This document shows, piece after piece, positions 1 through 9,851 of a DNA stretch of 64,000 bases; position 1 is the stretch's first letter; each line of letters starts with the position of its first letter. This DNA comes from an uncultured Opitutaceae bacterium (lineage in GTDB: Bacteria > Verrucomicrobiota > Verrucomicrobiia > Opitutales > Opitutaceae). The notes under the pieces were generated by a model. The model worked only from the letters and a program-made list of their open reading frames with translations, did no database searches and was not told where the DNA came from. The translations under genes and the position numbers were made by a program. The stretch covers positions 4,225,627-4,289,626 of the forward strand of contig OX638348.1 of assembly GCA_951813085.1 (NCBI GenBank). The letters are read 5' to 3'.

Positions 1-1
1 T

Positions 2-622
2 ATGTCGGGATCGACGCGATCGGATCATCTAGGAGCGAAGCGGCAGATGATCGCTGAATTCTGTGGTCTCCTTGCCTTGTCCGCATTGTCGAATAGCGAT
101 CGTGTGGGTCTGGTCCTCTTTACCGATCAAGTTGAGCATGTGGTACCTCCTTCGAAAGGCAAGTTGCAGGGTATACGAGTTTTGGATGCGCTACAATCGT
201 TCCAATCCGAAAATGCTGGGACTCATATAGAGTCAGCGCTGGATGTTTTTGGGCATTTAGCGCGAAAACGATCGGTAGCGTTCGTTGTCTCAGATTTCCA
301 TGCGGAAGGGTATCGGAGCGAATTGCAAGCGGCGGCATTCAAGCATGACGTGATCGCAGTCAATCTGGTAGAGGAGATCGAGACGCGTACGCCTTCTTGC
401 GGTCTTGCTCGAATTCGGGACTCGGAAACAGGAGAGACGCGCGTTGTCGACTTCGACGCCGCGATGGGCGAATCAAGCCCCAAATCCTGGCTCTTGCAAG
501 AGGAACTGCTCGAGTGCGGAGTGGATTTGATAGATCTACCTGTAGGGGCCGATTGCGTGTCGACGCTGTCGAAGTTCTTTAGATCACGTCAACGGATGGC
601 TGCGGGAGAGTCGGGAGGATGA
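2..622 (+). CDS. DUF58 domain protein, 5' end outside window
   Basis: This is the C-terminal ~206 residues of a DUF58 protein, the cytoplasmic partner usually encoded between a MoxR ATPase and BatA. The reading frame is open to the window edge. The first residues (SGS) match the S-x-S part of the VWA-like MIDAS motif, so the true start lies upstream. Visible family features are the lysine-containing helix after the motif, the stretch SNSDRVGLVLFTDQVEHVVP, and the strand AFVVSDFHAEGY with its Asp. It overlaps the next gene by 4 bp (ATGA), which implies translational coupling within the Bat operon. A moxR gene would be expected just upstream of the window. The family assignment is solid; its substrate or partner is inferred only from context. 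Confidence 0.85.
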   Translation: MSGSTRSDHLGAKRQMIAEFCGLLALSALSNSDRVGLVLFTDQVEHVVPPSKGKLQGIRVLDALQSFQSENAGTHIESALDVFGHLARKRSVAFVVSDFHAEGYRSELQAAAFKHDVIAVNLVEEIETRTPSCGLARIRDSETGETRVVDFDAAMGESSPKSWLLQEELLECGVDLIDLPVGADCVSTLSKFFRSRQRMAAGESGG

Positions 623-1416
623 GCAGTTTCGGGATTTCGAGTTTGCGCTGCGAATGGACCTCATCGCTTGCGAAAGCATCGGCCCTGTTCCTGGCGCTAG
701 CCCTGCTTTCGAAGTCGGTTTACGCAGCCGATACGATTTCGGTGGAAGCGGACACGGATGGATCCTATCATCCAGGGGACCTGATCGAAATCGAGATCCT
801 GTATCGCTCCAAGGAAATTAGGCAAGCGCAGCTCCATGCGCCACTGCATGAATCAGCGCGGCTTGTCGATCAGCAAGCCTTTCCTCTCATATTGGATTCA
901 GGAAACGAATACGCGTTGAAATGGGTGCTCCTATATCAATTTGCCCGTTCTGGCGGAATCGAGCTCGATCACGGGTTTATTGAGATCGAGTCAAGCGATG
1001 GAATGCGACGTGAAGCAATCGCTCCAATTTCGATTGATGTAGTTGGTTTTGGGGAAGAGACGGACAGCGATGAGCCTCAACCATTGCCTGAATCCGCGAT
1101 TGAGAAGTCGAAGACTCCCTGGACATGGGGAATCTTGCTCCTCGCCCTTTCGGGAAGCGCCGTTGCGCTCTGGCGAATTGCGAATCGGAATGTCATAATT
1201 GAATCGAATGAGCGTGAGGATCCTTCCACGCTCTTGGCCAAGCAACTGCGAACAGCGATCCTGTCCGACGATTCTGCTCCTATCGAGCGGTTTCTCTCGG
1301 GCCCTTGCGAACAGCATTCCAGCGGCTTGCGTCAAGCCTTGGAGGATGCCGTGTATTCGAAAAATCCTGCGATCGATAGAGTGATCCAGCAAATTGAGAA
1401 GGAGCTTGCTCGATGA
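619..1416 (+). CDS. Bat-operon membrane protein (DUF4381 position)
   Basis: This 265-residue protein has an N-terminal signal sequence (hydrophobic residues about 18-36, ending near VYA-A), an extracytoplasmic beta-rich part to about residue 160, one transmembrane segment at about 171-190 (GILLLALSGSAVALW) and a helical cytoplasmic tail. No catalytic motif is visible. It lies where DUF4381-like or short BatD-like proteins sit in Bat operons, between the DUF58 protein and BatA, and overlaps both neighbours by 4 bp. By analogy it may be an envelope component of the Bat complex. I do not recognise a specific family from sequence alone. Confidence 0.6.
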   Translation: MSSFGISSLRCEWTSSLAKASALFLALALLSKSVYAADTISVEADTDGSYHPGDLIEIEILYRSKEIRQAQLHAPLHESARLVDQQAFPLILDSGNEYALKWVLLYQFARSGGIELDHGFIEIESSDGMRREAIAPISIDVVGFGEETDSDEPQPLPESAIEKSKTPWTWGILLLALSGSAVALWRIANRNVIIESNEREDPSTLLAKQLRTAILSDDSAPIERFLSGPCEQHSSGLRQALEDAVYSKNPAIDRVIQQIEKELAR

Positions 1417-2444
1417 CCTTCGCGTATCCCTGGGCGTTTGCCTTGCTGATCGTTGCGATAGGTGCTCACCTAAGGCGTCGCCATCGATCCGGGTTAACGG
1501 TAGCTTCGGTGGATCAATGGCAGTTCATTCCCCCAGGTCGTTCCCGTTTCCTGTGGCTGATTGGCGGACTAGACTTCTTGGCCATCGCGTTTCTGATTGC
1601 CGCGATGGCCCGACCTCAAGCAGGTTCCAGCGAGTCGGTGGAAGAGGCGGAAGGCATAGCCATTGAATTGCTTGTCGACGTTTCCAGCAGTATGGACCGC
1701 ACAGTCGATCTGCCTGACCGTAGCAGCAAAACTTGCATGGAGATCGCTAAGGAGCTGCTTGAACGATTCATATTGGGTGATGGCGAAAACCTATCGGGGC
1801 GGCCCAATGACTTGATTGGATTGATCAGCTTCGCTCGGTATGCCGATACGCGCAGTCCCTTGACTTTCGGGCATCAAGCGCTGGCGCAAATCGTAAGGAA
1901 TTTGGAAATACAAGATCGTCCCAATGAGGATGGAACAGCCTATGGCGATGCGCTGACTCTCGCATGCGCTCGATTGGAGAAGCTAGACGACCTGAAGTCG
2001 CTCAATCCAAACCAAAAGCTTGCAGATATCGAGAGCCGTATCGTCGTACTGCTTACGGATGGCGAGAACAATTCAGGCAGCCACTTGCCTTTGGAGGCAG
2101 CGGGATTGGCAAAGAGCTGGGGCTGCCGCGTCTATGCCATAAGCTTAGGCGATTCCGACATCGATATGGGTGGGACGGTCACAATCGATGAGCCTGAATA
2201 TTCTGATGCGGAACGAACGCTTCAACGAATTAGCGACGAGACTGGGGGTCTTTTTAGAAGGGCCACCGGCTACGAGTCGCTTCGATCGATCTATGAAGAA
2301 ATTGACGCGCTTGAACGCACGCGAATCGAGACGCGTACCTATACCGTAGTTTCCGAGTGGTTTTGGGCGCCGCTTGCATTGTCGCTCTCGCTACTGGCGC
2401 TACGACTGGTGCTCTCGTCCACATGGCTAAGGGTGGTGACATGA
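1413..2444 (+). CDS. batA: BatA-like VWA domain membrane protein
   Basis: This 343-residue protein has N-terminal transmembrane segments at about 5-18 and 46-67, a von Willebrand factor A domain at about 82-300, and a C-terminal transmembrane helix at about 317-335. The metal-ion-dependent adhesion site is complete: DVSSSMD (D-x-S-x-S), a Thr in DGTAYGDAL, and LLTDGENNSG supplying the Asp. The arrangement TM-TM-VWA-TM is that of BatA from Bacteroides and other Bat operons, which have been linked to stress tolerance and envelope integrity. A long polar insert at about 175-200 precedes the third metal motif. The gene overlaps both neighbours by 4 bp. Family call is confident; the exact role in this organism is unknown. 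Confidence 0.88.
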   Translation: MTFAYPWAFALLIVAIGAHLRRRHRSGLTVASVDQWQFIPPGRSRFLWLIGGLDFLAIAFLIAAMARPQAGSSESVEEAEGIAIELLVDVSSSMDRTVDLPDRSSKTCMEIAKELLERFILGDGENLSGRPNDLIGLISFARYADTRSPLTFGHQALAQIVRNLEIQDRPNEDGTAYGDALTLACARLEKLDDLKSLNPNQKLADIESRIVVLLTDGENNSGSHLPLEAAGLAKSWGCRVYAISLGDSDIDMGGTVTIDEPEYSDAERTLQRISDETGGLFRRATGYESLRSIYEEIDALERTRIETRTYTVVSEWFWAPLALSLSLLALRLVLSSTWLRVVT

Positions 2445-4561
2445 TTGCAGTAGTCTTCCAATGGCCCTGGATGCTGGCTTTGATTCTTGGCGCCATTCCC
2501 TTGTGGATGGTGATGCGGCACGCAGATGCGAAGAGTCGATCGGCTCGAACGGCGCTGGGAGGGGGAAGCGTTACGAAAGCAAGCAACTGGATGGAGGTGG
2601 CGGTTTACGCGCTTATCGTCCTTGCGCTGGCCCGTCCCGGATACAACCCCACTCGATTCGAAATTTCTGAATCCGGAAGGGACGTTGTCTTTGCTTTGGA
2701 TGTATCCAGAAGCATGCTCGCCCAGGATGCGTTCCCTTCTCGACTGGAAGCGGCGAAACAGGGGATTCGTGATTGCCTGGATACCTTTGTAGGAGAACAG
2801 GTGGGTCTGGTGATTTACGGAGGAAGCTCATCGATCAGCTGTCCCTTGACTTCGGACTATGACTTCGTCCGGTATATGCTGTCTCAAGTGGAGCCGCGGA
2901 TCGTTGAGTTTGGCGGAACATTGCTGTTGTCGGCGATCGAAAAATCGATCGATCAAGTTTTTAGCAAAGAGCGAAAGGGATTCCAGGACCTGATCGTGCT
3001 CACCGACGGCGAGGACCATGGACCTGGCGTCGAGCGAATGGCTGAGCGCGTACGGGAGAGCGGGGTGGATCTGCTGCTCGTCGGAATTGGAGATTCCAAG
3101 ATCGGTTCGCGGATTCCGATCGCTAACGATGAGGGGGACATTATTCCGCTCAAGCATGAAGAGGCTGTTGTATATTCGAAACTCGAAAGCGCCGAGCTTT
3201 CTGCGCTTGCAAAAAAGAGCCCAAATAGTGAATACATAGAAGTCGGTACTTTGCCTTTTCATTTGGGAGATGAGTACACGAGCTTTTCGGAAGGCAAGGG
3301 CGTAAAGGATTCTGGAGGGGATTCAAGCTACACTGTATATGAGGAAGGAGCGTTCCTGATTATGCCGATGGCGTTGGTCCTTGCATTGCTTCTAGCAGGA
3401 AATTTTGGCCGAACTCATTTATCGACATCGATGGCGGCGCTTGTCGTTTCTATCGCATTGAACGAACGGGCGAGCGGTCAAAATAGTGAAGAACCGGTCA
3501 ACTTTGATAACGCGATTCTATTGTTGAAAGAAGGAAGGTACTTGGATGCCGGCAATGCGTTTAGCGAGCTTTCCTTGGAGTGGGAGCAGAACGACCGCGA
3601 ATCGGGTCGCCTCGCAGCGACTACATTCAACGAAGGCTTGAGTTACTACCTTTTGGCCGAGAACGCTCGCGCGGAAGCGCCGCGTGAGGCTTTGAATGCG
3701 GCTCTCTATGCGCAAGAGATATTTTTCAAGGCGGCTCGAATCGACCCTGGCAATCGTCGGTCCGGCCGGCGCTTGGAGGCGCTAGCGACAATGGTAGATG
3801 CTATCGAAGCGCGCATTGAACGGGAAGAGGAGCAAGAGCAGGAACGAGATGAGAAGATCGAGGCTTTGCTCGCTCGAATACGGGAGTTGCTGGAACGGCA
3901 GACGGAATTGAAGCGCGACGTTGAGAGCGCGGATATTGACCGGGGCCCTCAGAATCGTAGAATATCGCTGCCCAATGCACGAAGCGTGAATCCACCTCAA
4001 GACGCGGATGCCAATGGAATCGCATTTCAAAGCTCGCAGCATCTGCTAAGCGAGGAAGGGAGTGAGATAGAGGCCGAGATGACGCGTTTGGATACGGAAT
4101 TTTCGCTAGCGACTTCAATGCTTAGCGGTGTTTCGGATGCGCCGGTCGACACGATCTTTAAACGTCCCTTGGAGCTAATGGATCAGGCGGTCGCCGCTCA
4201 ACGAGAAGCTGAGGAACTACTGCCGCAGTGGCGATTTTGGCCCGCCGCCAGAACGCGCCAATCCGTAGCCATGGCCCGATTGCAGGAGATATTGGATCTA
4301 TTCGCATCAAACAGCGATAACGATGGCGAAGCCGATTGGGAGGAAGAGGACTGGGAGGAGTACATGGATATGGATCCAGGTGAATCCCTATCGTCCTCGA
4401 TTCCCATGAAAGGCGACTTTAGGCAAGATGCCCTGATGCAACCGCTCCCGGTGCCCAATTTTTCAGCGGATGACATCTTGAAGGAAGAAATGGGAAACCA
4501 GCAATTCAGGCAACAACAGCGCGCGAAGGCGAATGCAGGGAAGGTGGAAAAGGATTGGTGA
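2441..4561 (+). CDS. batB: BatB-BatC fusion: VWA domain plus TPR region
   Basis: I choose the ATG at 2441 because it overlaps the batA stop as ATGA and has GGTGG just upstream; an in-frame ATG at 2357 would overlap batA by 88 bp. The 706-residue protein has two N-terminal TM segments, a VWA domain with the MIDAS motif DVSRSM and the Asp in LTDGEDHGPG, then a TM segment at about 330-350. A second hydrophobic stretch then ends near ASGQN, like an internal signal. The last ~340 residues are helical and TPR-like (starting VNFDNAILLLKEGRY), with acidic and Gln/Glu-rich coiled segments. In Bacteroides-type operons batB and batC are separate genes, so this is a natural fusion of a VWA protein with its TPR partner. 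No frameshift is needed to read through. Confidence 0.83.
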   Translation: MIAVVFQWPWMLALILGAIPLWMVMRHADAKSRSARTALGGGSVTKASNWMEVAVYALIVLALARPGYNPTRFEISESGRDVVFALDVSRSMLAQDAFPSRLEAAKQGIRDCLDTFVGEQVGLVIYGGSSSISCPLTSDYDFVRYMLSQVEPRIVEFGGTLLLSAIEKSIDQVFSKERKGFQDLIVLTDGEDHGPGVERMAERVRESGVDLLLVGIGDSKIGSRIPIANDEGDIIPLKHEEAVVYSKLESAELSALAKKSPNSEYIEVGTLPFHLGDEYTSFSEGKGVKDSGGDSSYTVYEEGAFLIMPMALVLALLLAGNFGRTHLSTSMAALVVSIALNERASGQNSEEPVNFDNAILLLKEGRYLDAGNAFSELSLEWEQNDRESGRLAATTFNEGLSYYLLAENARAEAPREALNAALYAQEIFFKAARIDPGNRRSGRRLEALATMVDAIEARIEREEEQEQERDEKIEALLARIRELLERQTELKRDVESADIDRGPQNRRISLPNARSVNPPQDADANGIAFQSSQHLLSEEGSEIEAEMTRLDTEFSLATSMLSGVSDAPVDTIFKRPLELMDQAVAAQREAEELLPQWRFWPAARTRQSVAMARLQEILDLFASNSDNDGEADWEEEDWEEYMDMDPGESLSSSIPMKGDFRQDALMQPLPVPNFSADDILKEEMGNQQFRQQQRAKANAGKVEKDW

Positions 4562-7140
4562 CACCGTTTAAAAAAGGGATCCGGGCACGTTTCGCATGGG
4601 AGCGAGCGCTTATCGTTTGCATCTATGCTCTCATGTTTAGCCCGACATGGAGCGATGCGCAGGAAGATGAGTTTCAAGCGATCGAGGTAAGCATGGAACT
4701 GAGCGATGCCAGCTGGTTCGTTAATGAACCGGCTAACGCTGTAATTTTCGTAACCTCGAACAATGAACCGGTTGCAAGATTTGCTGACACGTATTCAGAT
4801 TTTCAATTCTATGAATCAGAATTCGTAAAGTTGGATAATGACGAGCGTGGCGATTTCGGCATGGCCATCGAATTCGTTCCTCTGCGGACCGGTATTCGAG
4901 CTATTCCTTCGATCGAGATAGAAATTGCAGGGGAGATTTTTAAAACGGCGGTGCGGGAGATCCTGGTGGGAGAGGCGAAATCAACCGCGGCGATGACTTT
5001 CTCCATCACTGCAAACAAAAAACGGGCCTACGTGGGTGAGCCGATCCGACTGGATTTCGTTTGGCGATGCGATCTTCCGATGAACCAAATTCGGGACTTG
5101 CGACTGAATCCAAGCTTTTTTGGCGATTCGGGTTTGGAAGTGGTTATTCCTCGAGTTAGCGCTCCTGAGGAAGAGCAGTTTGGCGTGCCAGTGGCAGGTC
5201 GCCGCGCAATCGCTCGACGATCCGCTAACGAGGAAGGATTTCCTCCGAATCTAGGCGAGTTGCGTTTTTCCGTATTCGTAAGAGCCAAGACAACAGAGCG
5301 TATCGAGATTTCGAGAACACGGCTCCTTTGTTCACGGTTGCTGGCAGAGAATGCTCAGTCGAACCGGTATGCGGCCTATTTCAACAATGCCCTATTCGAA
5401 AGCGCGGATCGTTCGTCAGCCTACGAAAAGCTCCATGCCTTCTCTGAAGCCTTCGCAATTGAGATTTTGCCGCTTCCCGCCAAAAATAGAGAAGAATCGT
5501 TCAGTGGATTGTTTCAGTTTGAGTCGATCGACATCTCGATCGCCCCTAATCCAGTCGAGGTGGGGCAGCTAATGGAAATTCGGATCGATGTAGAATCGGA
5601 GATCTGTTCCGAGATGCTATCCATTCCGGACCTGAGCCGACAATCCTCGTTGCGTCATCGGTTCTGGGTGAGCTCGGAAATAAATGAAGTCTGGAGACCC
5701 GATGGCCGGACCTTCGTGGTTCGAGCGCGTCCGTTTACCACTGAATTGAACGCGTTTCCCAGTCTCGCTATTCAGACATTCGCGCCAGAGGAGGGAGCGT
5801 TCGTATCAACGCGGACTCAGCCCATATCCATGGAAGTGACGCCCAGGGATGGGATGCATTACTTTCCCATTCAGAATATTCCAGATGCTCAGTTTTCCGT
5901 GGTTGGCAACGACGAAGGGATTTGGCAGAACTACGAAGCAAGCATGATGAACGATATCCTCAACAGCGTTTTCCAACTCTTGGCCGAAGGTATGAGTATC
6001 GTCGTCGCGACCGGAGCGCTCCTAGCGATATTCGGGTCTCTTTTGGCGAGGGAGTGGCGGAAGCGAGCGGTGGATGCCGACTATCGACGGCAGAGACGAG
6101 CGTACAGCGCGTTCAAGCGAAATCTAGCGAGCGGGATGGAGCCTGCGAAGGCGCTCAGCCTGCTCGTTGCCGGTTGCTTTGGCTGCCGAGAAAGCGCCCT
6201 CACGGCAAAAGATGCGGCTCGATTGATTCGGGCGTTGAATGGACAAGGGCATTCACAATTGGAAGATGAAGTCAGGGAGGTCATGGAATCGAGGGATCTT
6301 CAGCCTTATGCTCCTAGCGAGTTGGAAGATTCGACGCGCGTCGAAGTCGCGAAGGTCGGCGAGCGTGTGTTCGATTACGCTAAGAAAGGAGCGTTGCTCT
6401 GCGTAGCATTCTTCGTTGTGGACGGTTCGGAGTATTCCCATGGATCGAATTGGGAAACTGTGGAATCGCTTTTTGCTCAGGCTTTGTCCGCTGACGAAGC
6501 GGCGCTGGAATCGAGCGGAGCGGAGTCCCGATTCGCGGAAGCGGCCCTGGCTTTTGAAGCCTGCGGCGAAGCAGGGGTTAGGCCTGGTCTGTCTTGGTTC
6601 AATGCTGGGAATGCCTGGCTGAAAGCCGGCGAGATTGGGCGAGCAATCGGGAACTATCGACAGGCCCAGTTATACCGCCCCTTCGACAGCAATATCGCGC
6701 TCGGTCTTGAAACGGCGCGAGCGCTTAAGCTCGACACCTTCGCAAGCGCTGAATCGAATAACTCCCTACCAACGCGATGGGTAAAAGCCGGCTTTTCGGT
6801 TTCTTGGATACTAGCCTGTACTAGCGTTATTTTCTGGATACGTTATCGAAATCGAGCTTGGCAAGTCGCTTTGGGGCTTTGCGCCTTGCTTGCGCTGGTT
6901 TCGGGGTCCCTGGTTGGGTATCGATGGATTTATGGCACCGGAGAGGGTGTGCTGATCGTCGACGAGGCCTATGGGCGAAAGGGCCCGAGCTATTCGTATG
7001 TTTCCGCCTTTGTAGATCCGTTGCACAACGGTCTGGAAGTGGATTTGATCGAACGACGCTCTGACTGGGCGCGTGTTCGCCTCGCTGATGGAAGCCACTG
7101 CTGGCTGCCGCAGGAGGTGTTGATGATTCTGACCCCCTAG
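4558..7140 (+). CDS. batD: BatD-BatE-like fusion: BatD, TPR and SH3-like domains
   Basis: The GTG at 4558 overlaps the previous stop as GTGA; a TTG one codon earlier is the alternative. The ~860-residue product has a signal peptide ending near SDA-QE. A long BatD-type periplasmic region of beta-sandwich repeats runs to about residue 470, followed by a TM segment (SIVVATGALLAIFGSLLA) and a cytoplasmic helical region. The last third resembles BatE: a TPR-like unit (SWFNAGNAWLKAGEIGRAIG), two TM helices, and a terminal SH3-like domain ending in WARVRLADGSHCWLPQ. In Bacteroides, batD and batE are adjacent separate genes. This gene closes an operon in which five Bat functions sit in few polypeptides. 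Function is inferred from family and context. Confidence 0.8.
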   Translation: MTPFKKGIRARFAWERALIVCIYALMFSPTWSDAQEDEFQAIEVSMELSDASWFVNEPANAVIFVTSNNEPVARFADTYSDFQFYESEFVKLDNDERGDFGMAIEFVPLRTGIRAIPSIEIEIAGEIFKTAVREILVGEAKSTAAMTFSITANKKRAYVGEPIRLDFVWRCDLPMNQIRDLRLNPSFFGDSGLEVVIPRVSAPEEEQFGVPVAGRRAIARRSANEEGFPPNLGELRFSVFVRAKTTERIEISRTRLLCSRLLAENAQSNRYAAYFNNALFESADRSSAYEKLHAFSEAFAIEILPLPAKNREESFSGLFQFESIDISIAPNPVEVGQLMEIRIDVESEICSEMLSIPDLSRQSSLRHRFWVSSEINEVWRPDGRTFVVRARPFTTELNAFPSLAIQTFAPEEGAFVSTRTQPISMEVTPRDGMHYFPIQNIPDAQFSVVGNDEGIWQNYEASMMNDILNSVFQLLAEGMSIVVATGALLAIFGSLLAREWRKRAVDADYRRQRRAYSAFKRNLASGMEPAKALSLLVAGCFGCRESALTAKDAARLIRALNGQGHSQLEDEVREVMESRDLQPYAPSELEDSTRVEVAKVGERVFDYAKKGALLCVAFFVVDGSEYSHGSNWETVESLFAQALSADEAALESSGAESRFAEAALAFEACGEAGVRPGLSWFNAGNAWLKAGEIGRAIGNYRQAQLYRPFDSNIALGLETARALKLDTFASAESNNSLPTRWVKAGFSVSWILACTSVIFWIRYRNRAWQVALGLCALLALVSGSLVGYRWIYGTGEGVLIVDEAYGRKGPSYSYVSAFVDPLHNGLEVDLIERRSDWARVRLADGSHCWLPQEVLMILTP

Positions 7141-7208
7141 GAATCCGTTTTCATCCTGCAGGCGAAAATACTTGTCTATAGTTCCCGATCCGGTCTTAAT
7201 ACCGTTAA

Positions 7209-9836
7209 ATGCGAACCCCCTATTCGAGCGCATCATCTCAGAAGCGAATTAGAGCTATGAGAGGCGGATTGCCTTTCTGGCTACAGCTTGCGCTGGGAGC
7301 ATTGGCTCTTCTCGCTGTTTCCATTCTCTCCATCGATCGCGCGACGTCCGAGATCCATCGACCCACGGTGGGGAAAGACTCCATGGAGGTTACGTTTAAC
7401 GCGGATGTGCGGGCAATTTTGTCTGAAAACTGCTTTTTCTGTCACGGTCCCGATGCAGCGGAGCGTAAAGCGGACTTGCGTCTGGACTCGTTTGCAGACG
7501 CGACGCGCGACCGGGATGGATACCGGGTAATCGCTCCGGGGAATCCCTCAGAAAGCGAGTTGATAGCGCGGCTGCTCGAAGACAGCGACGAAGACAAAAT
7601 GCCTCCTCCAGACTCCGGTCGCGTAGTTACGGACGAGCAACGGGAGATTCTTGAACGATGGATCGAGCAGGGAGCGGAATACGAAGGGCATTGGGCATTC
7701 ATCCCACCGGAGCGGCCGCCGGAACCGATTGTCGCGCAACCGGATTGGGTTCAAAATCCAATCGACTCGTTTATCCTGGATCGCCTGGAAGACAATGGAA
7801 TCGATCCTTCTCCTGAAGCGGATAAACGTGTCCTTCTTCGTCGACTTTCCCTCGACCTGACGGGACTTCCTCCAACGCCAGAAGAGCTGGATGCCTTTGA
7901 GCGCGACGATTCGCCCGACGCCTACGAACGGCAAGTTGATCGCATCCTGGCGTCTCCTCATTACGGCGAGCGAATGGCGCTGCCTTGGCTGGATGCAGCC
8001 CGCTATTCGGATTCGAATGGGTTTCAGCAGGACGGCGATCGCCATGCTTGGCCTTGGCGCGATTGGGTCGTGGATGCAATGAACGCGAATATGCCTTTTG
8101 ATCAGTTTACGATTGAGCAGATTGCAGGAGACTTGCTGCTGAATCCTGACAAGGAGCAGCTGATCGCTACTGGGTTCAATCGGCACCATATGCTCAATAA
8201 CGAAGGAGGGGCCCTTCCAGAGGAGCAACGCGTAAACTACGTCTTCGACCGAGTGGACACGACGGCAACGACATGGCTGGGACTGACCTTAGCCTGCTCG
8301 CAGTGCCACGATCACAAGTACGATCCATTGAAGCAAAGCGAGTACTACCAATTCTTCGCCTACTTCAACAACGTGCCCGAACTAGGTCGAGCCGACTATC
8401 GAGCCAATCGAATTCTACTCGCCAAGCCCGTATTGGAGTTGCCCACGGATGAGCAAACGCAGCGAAGGGCTGATATTAAGGCAGCCATTGGCATCGAAAA
8501 AGAAACGCTGAACGCGCAGGAGAGCGTGATCGCGGCTGCTCAAGTGGAATGGGAAAAGGTGATAAGAGAAGACCCACCAATTGATTTGAATAGGGAGCTT
8601 TACCGGCGTCTTCGAAATGGCATTCAAGAGGGAACGGATGGGACCGATCCGACGATTCGGAAATATTACCTGGAGAATGATGCTCCGGATAAATGGAAGA
8701 GTGTTCAAAAACGTATCAATAAATTGGATAAAGAACTCCTCGCTGTTCAGGAAGAGATAATCGCAGTAATGGTTATGGGCGAGCGCGAAGAACCGCGGGC
8801 GACGCATGTATTGAACCGGGGCGACTATGAATCCCCTGGCGAGGCGGTGAGTCCGGGCATTCCTGAGATTTTGAATCCGCTGCCTAAAGACGCGCCAGCG
8901 AATCGCTTGGGCTTGGCCAAATGGCTGGTGTCCTCTGATAACCCGCTAACGGCCCGCGTGACCGTGAATCGGTATTGGCAGCATCACTTTGGGATGGGGC
9001 TCGTTAAGACAACCGAAGATTTTGGCGTGCAAGGGGAGCAGCCTTCGCATCCTGAGCTTCTCGATTGGCTGGCCCGCGAATTCATCGATTCTGGATGGGA
9101 CGTTAAGCATATGCATCGTCTCATGGTAACGAGCGCGACCTACCGTCAAAGTTCCAAGGCGAGACCTGATTTGAGAGAGATTGATCCCGAAAACAGATTG
9201 CTCGGTCGCAGTCCTCGATTTCGGTTGCCGGCTATGCTGATACGCGATTCTGCTTTGTTCGCGAGCGGTCTGCTGCAAACCCAGCTTGGAGGTCGACCCG
9301 TCTATCCGTATCAGCCTGAGGGACTCTGGAGCGATTTCAGTTTTGAGAAGTTCAGTTACACGCCATCGACGGGGCTGGACTTGTATCGCCGTAGCCTGTA
9401 CACGTTTTGGCGTCGAACGATGGCTCCTCCAAACATGTTCGACAGTTCCAATAGACAGGTGTGTCAAGTGAATGTGGCGACAACGAATACGCCTTTGCAG
9501 GCGTTGACGACGCTCAATGATCCCACGTTTGTCGAAGCGGCACGCGTATTCGCAGATAAGATACTTCGGAATGGAGGTTCCAGCGATGACTCCCGACTGC
9601 GCTATGCGTTCCTGCAGGCCTTGGGAAGAAGTCCCACCTCAATAGAGCTTGAGGCGCTTCAAGCTGCGCTTGCTAAAGCGAGATTCCACTACGATGAACA
9701 TCCTCAGGATGCGCTCGACCTAGCGACGGTTGGGGAAAGCAAGGCTCCCGCTTCGATTGATCCAGGGGAGTATGCTTCCTACGCCAACGTTGCGCAGATA
9801 ATATTCAACACAGACGAGTTTCTAACCCGTGAATAA
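7209..9836 (+). CDS. PSD1-type protein: cytochrome c, DUF1549, DUF1553
   Basis: This 875-residue protein has an N-terminal signal anchor (second ATG at 7257 gives a more typical signal start, [14 protein letters not shown]). A planctomycete-type cytochrome c domain follows with heme motif CFFCH and the downstream Met in DKMPPP. DUF1549 comes next, containing a second CxxCH motif in [12 protein letters not shown], and DUF1553 forms the C-terminal third. This architecture is typical of Planctomycetota and Verrucomicrobiota, where it is almost always followed by a DUF1501 gene, as here 15 bp downstream. The pair is often near sulfatases and is suspected, not proven, to act in oxidative processing of sugars or other substrates in the periplasm. 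Confidence 0.88.
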   Translation: MRTPYSSASSQKRIRAMRGGLPFWLQLALGALALLAVSILSIDRATSEIHRPTVGKDSMEVTFNADVRAILSENCFFCHGPDAAERKADLRLDSFADATRDRDGYRVIAPGNPSESELIARLLEDSDEDKMPPPDSGRVVTDEQREILERWIEQGAEYEGHWAFIPPERPPEPIVAQPDWVQNPIDSFILDRLEDNGIDPSPEADKRVLLRRLSLDLTGLPPTPEELDAFERDDSPDAYERQVDRILASPHYGERMALPWLDAARYSDSNGFQQDGDRHAWPWRDWVVDAMNANMPFDQFTIEQIAGDLLLNPDKEQLIATGFNRHHMLNNEGGALPEEQRVNYVFDRVDTTATTWLGLTLACSQCHDHKYDPLKQSEYYQFFAYFNNVPELGRADYRANRILLAKPVLELPTDEQTQRRADIKAAIGIEKETLNAQESVIAAAQVEWEKVIREDPPIDLNRELYRRLRNGIQEGTDGTDPTIRKYYLENDAPDKWKSVQKRINKLDKELLAVQEEIIAVMVMGEREEPRATHVLNRGDYESPGEAVSPGIPEILNPLPKDAPANRLGLAKWLVSSDNPLTARVTVNRYWQHHFGMGLVKTTEDFGVQGEQPSHPELLDWLAREFIDSGWDVKHMHRLMVTSATYRQSSKARPDLREIDPENRLLGRSPRFRLPAMLIRDSALFASGLLQTQLGGRPVYPYQPEGLWSDFSFEKFSYTPSTGLDLYRRSLYTFWRRTMAPPNMFDSSNRQVCQVNVATTNTPLQALTTLNDPTFVEAARVFADKILRNGGSSDDSRLRYAFLQALGRSPTSIELEALQAALAKARFHYDEHPQDALDLATVGESKAPASIDPGEYASYANVAQIIFNTDEFLTRE

Positions 9837-9851
9837 TTTACCCTCCAGCGA

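Noticed and set aside
7548..8228. 226-codon minus-strand frame inside the PSD1 gene
   Set aside because: Antisense shadow of a gene with well-conserved domains; no start signal or family feature.
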